Below are positions 58,174 to 64,000 of a stretch of DNA of 64,000 nt, piece after piece. The position numbers and the translations under genes were made by a program. This DNA comes from Flavobacterium luteum (GTDB taxonomy: Bacteria; Bacteroidota; Bacteroidia; Flavobacteriales; Flavobacteriaceae): NCBI RefSeq assembly GCF_008806775.1, contig NZ_WAEM01000001.1:1-64000 (forward strand), in the 5' to 3' direction. The stretch's first letter is position 1; every line of letters begins with the position of its first letter. The notes beneath the pieces were generated by a model. That model was not told the DNA's origin and did no database searches. It was given only the letters and a program-made list of their open reading frames with translations.

Positions 58174-59355
58174 TTATTTTCTAAACTTATTTTTAGTGAT
58201 TATATTTTTTAATTTTGCTTTCAAATCTTCTCCAGTATCATAAACCATTTGTTCACTAGAAGGATACGGAACTGCTCGTTTGTCAAAATAGAAGTAATTA
58301 TCATCCGAAGCCCTGCGATCCCCTTTGTAAGTAGAATATATATTCTCGAAAATATATTCACTTGTAAGTGGAAAAGCTTGTAGCAATTGATTGGATTTAA
58401 AATCTAAATAATCTACTTTGGCGGTAATTTGGCATGATTTTAATTGTCTGATTTCATAAATATGAATTCCAACTGTTTTCATATTGTCAACCATAATTTC
58501 TTTTCCTTTATCATCTATAACCACTTTTCCATTGGCATCTAATAATTTTATTTGACCGTCTTTTATTTGACGTTCTTTATCAAATTCTTTTTCTTTTGTT
58601 TGTTCAGGTGAAATATTTATTTCTCTAAAATTAATAGTCATTCCGTAGTCATAATTAATACCTTTTTGTTTGTTACTCTGATAAATAGTCCATTTATCGT
58701 TGAGTCCATAAGTACTAAAATTTAGTAAATCATTTTGCAAGCGTACAGGAATTATTAGATTAGTTTCGTTTTTAGTATTTACAAAAACATAATCTGTACC
58801 TTTAAATTGTGCTTCATCCATTAGTTTTAGCACATCTTTATAATTTGAATTTATCTGGTTTAAATAAATCAAATCATCATAAGCTCTTCTAAAATTCATT
58901 TTGTTTGAAGTAAGTAATAAAGCTTTGGCATTAGTATATAAATAATTAGACAATGCGTTTTTACTAGAAATAATTTCTTCACTATAATTTTCTAAAGGGA
59001 AAATCGCATTTCTACCTTCTTTTAATAATACTAACGGAAGTAGTGGTTTTATTTTTTCCTGACGGTTATTTAATTGCAAATATAAATTGTATAATTTTTC
59101 GATTTCACGAGGATTTGCTTCTTTTACAAGAAAATTAATAGTATTTAAATCACGTTCTTTCGCTTTTGCAAAAGCTTCTTCTAGCAAGTAAATATAATCT
59201 TGTTTGCCTTTTTTATCCTTACTAGTGCGTAAACTAGAAATAGCATTATCAATTGCTTCATCATAATTTCCTGAGCTCAATAAACTTTGAGTTTGTTTAA
59301 CTCCGCAAGCGGAAATAATTAGAATGAATACTATTAAAGGAGTAATTTTTTTCAT
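58174..59355 (-). CDS. hypothetical Bacteroidetes lipoprotein
   Basis: The 393-residue protein has a lipoprotein signal with Cys17 (MKKITPLIVFILIISAC) and is otherwise unrecognised by name. The N-terminal half (about 20-185) is helical and TPR-like: SGNYDEAIDNAISSLR and KNALSNYLYTNAKALLLTSNK. The C-terminal half is beta-rich and ends with a DTGEDLKAKLK-type helix. Similar lipoproteins seem frequent in Flavobacteria, with no known role. It faces left behind the fahA terminator region and is on its own. Confidence 0.72.
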   Translation of the reverse strand: MKKITPLIVFILIISACGVKQTQSLLSSGNYDEAIDNAISSLRTSKDKKGKQDYIYLLEEAFAKAKERDLNTINFLVKEANPREIEKLYNLYLQLNNRQEKIKPLLPLVLLKEGRNAIFPLENYSEEIISSKNALSNYLYTNAKALLLTSNKMNFRRAYDDLIYLNQINSNYKDVLKLMDEAQFKGTDYVFVNTKNETNLIIPVRLQNDLLNFSTYGLNDKWTIYQSNKQKGINYDYGMTINFREINISPEQTKEKEFDKERQIKDGQIKLLDANGKVVIDDKGKEIMVDNMKTVGIHIYEIRQLKSCQITAKVDYLDFKSNQLLQAFPLTSEYIFENIYSTYKGDRRASDDNYFYFDKRAVPYPSSEQMVYDTGEDLKAKLKNIITKNKFRK

Positions 59356-59433
59356 GTTAAATTTTTTTATAAATTTAGTATTTAATTTTTTTTGAATTCT
59401 TTAAAAAATTCTTTTTGAAATCGAACAACGATG

Positions 59434-59470
59434 CCAAAAAAATCCGACAGTTTTAATTTGTCGGATTTTA
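59434..59470 (-). terminator. rho-independent terminator of fahA
   Basis: AAAATCCGACA (59439-59449) pairs with TGTCGGATTTT (59459-59469); on the minus strand it is followed by a U-tract. It lies 18 bases after the fahA stop. Confidence 0.83.
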
Positions 59471-59487
59471 ATACTTAAAAAAATTAT

Positions 59488-60771
59488 CTACTTCCTCACA
59501 AAAGGTGGTAATAATTTATTAGCTACTTCACCAAAACCTATCCTCACCTCATTTTTTTTACAATATCCTTTAATGATTACGGTATCATTATCATTTATAA
59601 ATTTACGTTCGGTACCATCTTTTAAAACTATGGGATTTTTACCACCCCAAGATAATTCAAGCATCGAACCATAATTGGACGGTGTTGGTCCCGAAATTGT
59701 TCCAGAACCCATTAAATCACCAGAATTAACTCGACAACCATTAGAAGTATGATGCGCTAACTGTTGGCTCATTGACCAATACAAATATTTAAAATTTGAA
59801 TTAGAAACTAGAGTAGCTTCACCATTTTCGGGTTTAATTATTACTTCAAGATTAATGTCAAAAGTATGCTTGCCATTTTGTTGTAAATAGGGTAGAGGAT
59901 TAGGATTTTGTTTCGGCCCTTTTGTTCTAAAAGGTTCTAAAGCATCCATAGTAACTATCCAAGGAGAAATTGATGTTGCAAAGTTTTTAGCCAGGAACGG
60001 TCCTAAAGGTATATATTCCCATTTTTGAATATCTCGTGCGCTCCAATCATTTAGTAAAACCATTCCAAAAATATAATCTTCAGCTTGGTGAACAGGAATA
60101 TTTTCCCCCATTATATTCACATCAGTAGTAATAAATCCCATTTCAAGTTCAAAATCAATAGATCGTGAAGCTCCAAAAACAGGAGTAGTTTCTCCATTTG
60201 GCAACATTTGTCCCATAGGTCTGTGTATCGGGATTCCAGACGGAATTATGGATGAACTTCTGCCATGATATCCTACAGGAATATGCAACCAATTGTCTAA
60301 AAGTGGGTTTTCGGCATCACGAAACATTTTTCCAACATTAGTGGCATGCTCTTTACTTGAATAAAAATCAGTATAATCACCAATTAAAACAGGTAATTGC
60401 ATTTCTACATCTTTCATCTTACAAACAATAATTTCTTTGTGATCAGTATTATCTCTTAATAAAGGATTAGTGCTTTCAAAAATTTCAGAAATTCTATTTC
60501 TAACCAATCGCCAAGTTTTTTTTCCATCTGATATAAAATCATTCAAAGTGTCTTGCATGAACATATCATCAGTTAATTCTATACCTTCAAAATAATTTAA
60601 TTGTTGTAAAGCTCCTAAATCAATCGCGTAATCACCAATTCGAGTACCAATAGTAATAACATCATCCTTTGTAATAAATACACCAAAAGGGATATTCTGT
60701 ATTGGAAAATCGCTGTTATTTGGTACATCTAACCAAGACTTAATTTTTGGATTATTGGCTGTTATTAACAT
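59488..60771 (-). CDS. fahA: fumarylacetoacetase
   Basis: FahA splits fumarylacetoacetate into fumarate and acetoacetate, the last step of tyrosine breakdown. The 427 residues match the family: N-terminal SH3-like domain (about 1-115) and the FAH barrel. DFYSSKEHATNVGKMFR (about 132-148) carries the catalytic His139-region residue; ELEMGFI (about 208-214) and LLNDWSARDIQKWEY (about 239-253) carry metal and substrate ligands. Homogentisate dioxygenase is not nearby. It is divergent from glyA with 110 bases between. Confidence 0.94.
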   Translation of the reverse strand: MLITANNPKIKSWLDVPNNSDFPIQNIPFGVFITKDDVITIGTRIGDYAIDLGALQQLNYFEGIELTDDMFMQDTLNDFISDGKKTWRLVRNRISEIFESTNPLLRDNTDHKEIIVCKMKDVEMQLPVLIGDYTDFYSSKEHATNVGKMFRDAENPLLDNWLHIPVGYHGRSSSIIPSGIPIHRPMGQMLPNGETTPVFGASRSIDFELEMGFITTDVNIMGENIPVHQAEDYIFGMVLLNDWSARDIQKWEYIPLGPFLAKNFATSISPWIVTMDALEPFRTKGPKQNPNPLPYLQQNGKHTFDINLEVIIKPENGEATLVSNSNFKYLYWSMSQQLAHHTSNGCRVNSGDLMGSGTISGPTPSNYGSMLELSWGGKNPIVLKDGTERKFINDNDTVIIKGYCKKNEVRIGFGEVANKLLPPFVRK

Positions 60772-60847
60772 TACGTTGTGTTGATATTATGTTGAAAATT
60801 CATTTATCAAATATATCATTATATGTCAATTTAACAAACTGTTTTTG

Positions 60848-60855
60848 TAAATTTG
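60848..60855 (+). promoter_or_regulatory. possible -7 element for glyA
   Basis: TAAATTTG matches TAnnTTTG, 27 bases before the glyA start. No TTG at the standard distance was found. Confidence 0.4.
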
Positions 60856-60881
60856 CATAGTTTTTAACTAAAAATTATAAA

Positions 60882-62156
60882 ATGCAACACGATGAACAAA
60901 TCTTCAATTTAATTCTTGAAGAACAAGACAGACAAATTCACGGTATTGAGCTTATTGCATCAGAGAACTTTGTAAGTGATCAGGTAATGGAAGCAACAGG
61001 CTCTTGCTTAACCAATAAATATGCTGAAGGATATCCAGGAAAGAGATACTACGGAGGTTGTGAAGTAGTTGATATAGTAGAGCAAATTGCTATTGATAGA
61101 GCTAAAGAATTGTTTGGAGCTGAATATGCTAATGTACAACCACATTCTGGTTCACAAGCCAACACAGCAGTTTATCATGCTTGTTTAAAACCAGGCGACA
61201 AAATACTTGGTTTCGATTTATCTCACGGTGGGCATCTTACTCATGGATCTCCCGTAAATTTTTCTGGCAGACTATATGTGCCATCTTTTTATGGCGTTGA
61301 AAAAGAAACGGGAAGATTTGATTATGATAAAATTCAAGAAATTGCTACTCGTGAAATGCCAAAAATGATTATAGCAGGTGCATCAGCCTATTGTCGTGAT
61401 ATGGATTTTGAAAGATTTAGAAAAATTGCAGATTCTGTTGGAGCTTTATTATTAGCCGATATTTCTCACCCTTCTGGATTAATAGCTAAAGGGTTGATGA
61501 ATGATCCAATACCACATTGTCATATTGTTACAACAACTACTCACAAGACTTTACGTGGACCAAGAGGTGGTTTGATTTTGATGGGGAAAGATTTCGAAAA
61601 TCCATTTGGACTAACTACACCAAAAGGAGAATTAAGAATGATGTCTAACCTATTAGATTTAGCTGTTTTCCCTGGAAACCAAGGCGGTCCTTTGATGCAT
61701 ATAATTGCTGCAAAAGCGGTTGCATTTGGAGAATGTTTGAGTGACGAATTTTTTCATTATTCTGTTCAAGTACAAAAAAATGCAAAAGCAATGGCAGCTG
61801 CATTTATAAGAAGAGGGTATGATTTAATATCGGGAGGTACTGATAATCACATGATGCTTATTGATTTACGAAATAAAAACATTACTGGTAAAGAAGCTGA
61901 AAACGCATTAGTAAAAGCTGAAATTACAGTTAATAAAAATATGGTACCGTTTGATGATAAATCGCCATTTGTTACCTCAGGTATTCGAGTGGGTACTCCA
62001 GCCATTACTACTAGAGGTTTGGTTGAAGCAGATATGGAAATCATTGTAAACTTGATTGATAAAGTTTTGATGAACCACACCAATGAAGCAATTATTGAAG
62101 AAGTTGCCGATGAAGTAAACGAAATGATGGGAGAACGAGCAATGTTCGTTTTCTAA
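60882..62156 (+). CDS. glyA: serine hydroxymethyltransferase
   Basis: GlyA interconverts serine and glycine with tetrahydrofolate. The 424 residues have [11 protein letters not shown] (about 22-32), [13 protein letters not shown] (about 46-58) and the PLP lysine Lys222 in [14 protein letters not shown]. The C-terminal domain includes [14 protein letters not shown] (about 366-379). It is a one-gene unit with its own terminator, and shares the one-carbon pool with gcvT at 25790. Confidence 0.97.
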   Translation: MQHDEQIFNLILEEQDRQIHGIELIASENFVSDQVMEATGSCLTNKYAEGYPGKRYYGGCEVVDIVEQIAIDRAKELFGAEYANVQPHSGSQANTAVYHACLKPGDKILGFDLSHGGHLTHGSPVNFSGRLYVPSFYGVEKETGRFDYDKIQEIATREMPKMIIAGASAYCRDMDFERFRKIADSVGALLLADISHPSGLIAKGLMNDPIPHCHIVTTTTHKTLRGPRGGLILMGKDFENPFGLTTPKGELRMMSNLLDLAVFPGNQGGPLMHIIAAKAVAFGECLSDEFFHYSVQVQKNAKAMAAAFIRRGYDLISGGTDNHMMLIDLRNKNITGKEAENALVKAEITVNKNMVPFDDKSPFVTSGIRVGTPAITTRGLVEADMEIIVNLIDKVLMNHTNEAIIEEVADEVNEMMGERAMFVF

Positions 62157-62176
62157 GATTCATATTTAGTAAAACA

Positions 62177-62213
62177 AAATCCCTGTAAAAGCAATTTTAC
62201 AGGGATTTTTTTT
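62177..62213. terminator. bidirectional rho-independent terminator
   Basis: AATCCCTGTAAAA (to 62190) pairs with TTTTACAGGGATT (from 62195) around GCAA; a T-run follows. It separates convergent glyA and the lpxD gene. Confidence 0.86.
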
Positions 62214-62228
62214 GAAATTAATAGTAAA

Positions 62229-63227
62229 TTATTTAGACGATTCTTTTACCAATCGTTTTAAAATAGCCCATTGTTTTAAGGCGTCTCTTGCTTCTACAGC
62301 AGGGTAACCCAACATTACTTTTCCAGCTGGAATATCTCCTGTAACCCCAGATCCAGCACCTACAATAGCTCCGTCACCTATAGTAGTATGGTCTTTTATA
62401 GAGGCACTTCCTCCTATAATTACTCCGTTGCCTAAAGTTACTGAACCAGCCAATCCGCTATTTCCAGCCATAATACAAAAACGACCTAGCTTGCTGTTAT
62501 GACCAATTTGAACCAGATTATCAATCTTACATCCATCACCTAAAATTGTAGAACTGAATTTTCCTCTATCCACACAAGAATTGGCACCAATTTCTACATT
62601 ATTTCCTATGATTACATTTCCTATTTGAGGAATCTTGACTAATCCTCTTTCCGGATCGGGACGAAACCCAAAACCGTCTGCACCAATCGTAGCATTGGGA
62701 TGAAAAATACAATCAGTTCCTATATGGCATCTTTCTCTAATTACGGTTCCTGACCAAATTATTGTATTTTTTCCAATGGTACAATCGTCAAGAATAGTAA
62801 CATTTGGGTATATAGTTACATTATCACCCAGTTGCACATTAGGACCAATATAACTTCCCGCACCAATTCTAGTCCCATTTCCTATAACAGCCGTTTTATC
62901 TACAATAGCTGTAGGATGAATATCAGTATGGAATAGGGGAGTTGGTGGAGCAAAAAGTGATAGTATTTGCGACATCGCCAAATCAGCATTTTTTACTTTA
63001 ATGAACGCTTTATTCTCGCCTGGTTCTATCGAAATATCTTCATTTACAACAGCTACACATGCTTTTGAATTTGCCCAAAGCTTTTCATATTTTTTGTTTC
63101 CAATAAATGAAATTTCAGTTTCACACGCCATTTCTAATTGTTCTGGCGCAGTAATAGTATGGTTTGTATGTCCAACAATAGTACCTTTTAAAATGTCATT
63201 TATTTCTAGAAGAGAATAGGATTTCAT
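62229..63227 (-). CDS. lpxD: UDP-3-O-acylglucosamine N-acyltransferase (LpxD)
   Basis: LpxD adds the second acyl chain in lipid A synthesis. The 332 residues have an N-terminal uridine-binding domain (about 1-100) and a left-handed beta-helix of hexapeptide repeats (about 105-300). The catalytic His is in VQIGHNSKLG (about 245), and GADGFGFRPD (about 188-197) is the usual acyl/UDP contact segment. Bacteroidetes often carry an additional LpxD paralogue, so this may be either copy. No other lpx genes are close. Confidence 0.88.
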   Translation of the reverse strand: MKSYSLLEINDILKGTIVGHTNHTITAPEQLEMACETEISFIGNKKYEKLWANSKACVAVVNEDISIEPGENKAFIKVKNADLAMSQILSLFAPPTPLFHTDIHPTAIVDKTAVIGNGTRIGAGSYIGPNVQLGDNVTIYPNVTILDDCTIGKNTIIWSGTVIRERCHIGTDCIFHPNATIGADGFGFRPDPERGLVKIPQIGNVIIGNNVEIGANSCVDRGKFSSTILGDGCKIDNLVQIGHNSKLGRFCIMAGNSGLAGSVTLGNGVIIGGSASIKDHTTIGDGAIVGAGSGVTGDIPAGKVMLGYPAVEARDALKQWAILKRLVKESSK

Positions 63228-63301
63228 TATTTTCGATATAATTGGTTAGTATATAATTCTCAAATTAAGTAAATTTGAGTTGAAATACCTAAAGATAATA
63301 T

Positions 63302-63868
63302 TTATATTTTCTTCACGTATTGAGTGATGATTACAATTTGTTGCCCATCGACTTTTCCTTCAATGTATTCCCCATTTTCGTGATCTAGTCTAATGTTGCG
63401 CACAGCAGTTCCTTGTTTGGCAACCATGCTGGAACCTTTCACTTTTAAATCTTTGATTAAAACTACTGAATCACCGTGTTCTAAAAGGACTCCGTTACTA
63501 TCGCGATGAATGATTTTATTTTCATCGGCTTCGCCTTCACCAGTTGCTTGTGCCCAGGCTAAAGTGTCCTCGTCTAAATACATTTGGTCTAGTAATTCAT
63601 GATTGCGCAAGCGACTCAACATTCGCCATGAAACAACCTGAACAGGCAAATGTTCGCTCCACATGCTATCATTTAGGCATCGCCAAAGGTTTGTGTCCAT
63701 TTTTTCAGGATTTTCGATTTGGTCAATGAAAGTTGTATTTATTAAAATAGTTTCGTCAATTCCTCCTTTTCGTTTTGGCAAAACTTGATATGCTTTTAAA
63801 TCGTTAGTAAGTCCAGAAAGTTCACATTTTCCTCCACTTCGTTTTTCTAATTCTCTTTCTATACTCAT
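63302..63868 (-). CDS. phnA: PhnA domain protein
   Basis: The 188-residue protein has a shortened N-terminal zinc-ribbon-like region (ELEKRSGGKCELSG, with one Cys at about 15) and a C-terminal PhnA domain (about 125-188; DSNGVLLEHGDSVVLIKDLKVKGSS). In the family the C-terminal SH3-like part is conserved. In spite of the name, phnA is not part of the C-P lyase and no phn operon is present. Its function is not established. A partial gene lies behind it, on the same strand. Confidence 0.85.
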   Translation of the reverse strand: MSIERELEKRSGGKCELSGLTNDLKAYQVLPKRKGGIDETILINTTFIDQIENPEKMDTNLWRCLNDSMWSEHLPVQVVSWRMLSRLRNHELLDQMYLDEDTLAWAQATGEGEADENKIIHRDSNGVLLEHGDSVVLIKDLKVKGSSMVAKQGTAVRNIRLDHENGEYIEGKVDGQQIVIITQYVKKI

Positions 63869-63917
63869 TGTTTTAGGGCTTTTATTTTTGTGATTTTTGT
63901 ATTATTTAAACTAAATT

Positions 63918-63998
63918 CTACTTTTTGTTTTTTACTCTAACGGCTTCAGGAACCAACATTTCGTATTGACCTCCATTTCTAATAACATCTCGAACAAT
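63918..63998 (-). CDS. C-terminal fragment of an unidentified gene
   Basis: An open minus-strand frame enters from the right edge and stops at 63918-63920. Its last 26 residues end VIRNGGQYEMLVPEAVRVKN then KK. The sequence looks protein-coding but too little is present to name it. It would lie upstream of phnA on the same strand, 49 bases apart. Confidence 0.5.
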   Translation of the reverse strand: MVRDVIRNGGQYEMLVPEAVRVKNKK

Positions 63999-64000
63999 AC

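Overview
This is a chromosomal segment of a low-GC Bacteroidetes, most likely a Flavobacterium or close relative. The evidence is base composition, absence of Shine-Dalgarno motifs, family-specific genes (PorO/P-type porin, OMP_b-brl_3 receptor, RimB-RimK fusion, bifunctional ThrA, clpC/gyrA divergent pair) and several matches to the Bacteroidetes -7 element TAnnTTTG. Most of the window is housekeeping. No insertion sequence, prophage, CRISPR array, rRNA or tRNA was recognised.

Layout. 1-1008: tail of a LacI-family regulator, then a truncated and frameshifted relic of a GH35/DUF5597 beta-galactosidase-like gene. 1649-9747: alpha-glucan cluster glgE, maltokinase, glgB and a cytoplasmic GH31 alpha-glucosidase, with a LacI-type operator between glgB and GH31; no trehalose synthase is present here. 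9837-14229: M48 lipoprotein protease, then a leftward tsaD-rsmE-DUF4159-AI-2E-type operon. 14381-22223: tamB (with a start-codon problem), pfkA, gapA and an ASKHA-family sugar kinase-like gene. 22357-27411, leftward: TonB-C-like secreted protein, YebC, S41 protease, gcvT, DUF1569. 27598-28850: an orphan 101-residue ORF and a heavily decayed NAD(P)H-hydrate dehydratase gene. 28852-33671: leftward thrABC. 34098-40140: hutH, DUF421, a RimB-RimK fusion, clpC. 40403-45471: gyrA, a TPR protein, a decayed interval, DinB-like. 45474-52808: TonB-type outer-membrane receptor, ArsC-like, CPBP protease, menE, DoxX, acyl-CoA carboxylase beta. 52974-56789: phosphate-linked group (DUF47, Pit transporter, lysine-rich protein, porin). 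56944-64000: miaE, GNAT, lipoprotein, fahA, glyA, lpxD, phnA and a partial gene.

How it fits together. The glucan cluster would turn maltose into maltose-1-phosphate (Mak), extend glucan chains (GlgE), branch them (GlgB) and trim glucosides (GH31). pfkA and gapA supply glycolysis. thrABC runs from aspartate to threonine. DUF47-Pit and the porin look like low-affinity phosphate uptake across both membranes.

The most interesting points are the TreS-less GlgE cluster with a LacI-type site whose 12-base core recurs in front of the acyl-CoA carboxylase gene, the tamB reading frame that lacks any ordinary start codon before its membrane anchor, two gene relics (GH35, nnrD), the RimB-RimK fusion, and the lysine-rich protein between Pit and the porin. 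I did not see a convincing wholly new defence or mobile system.
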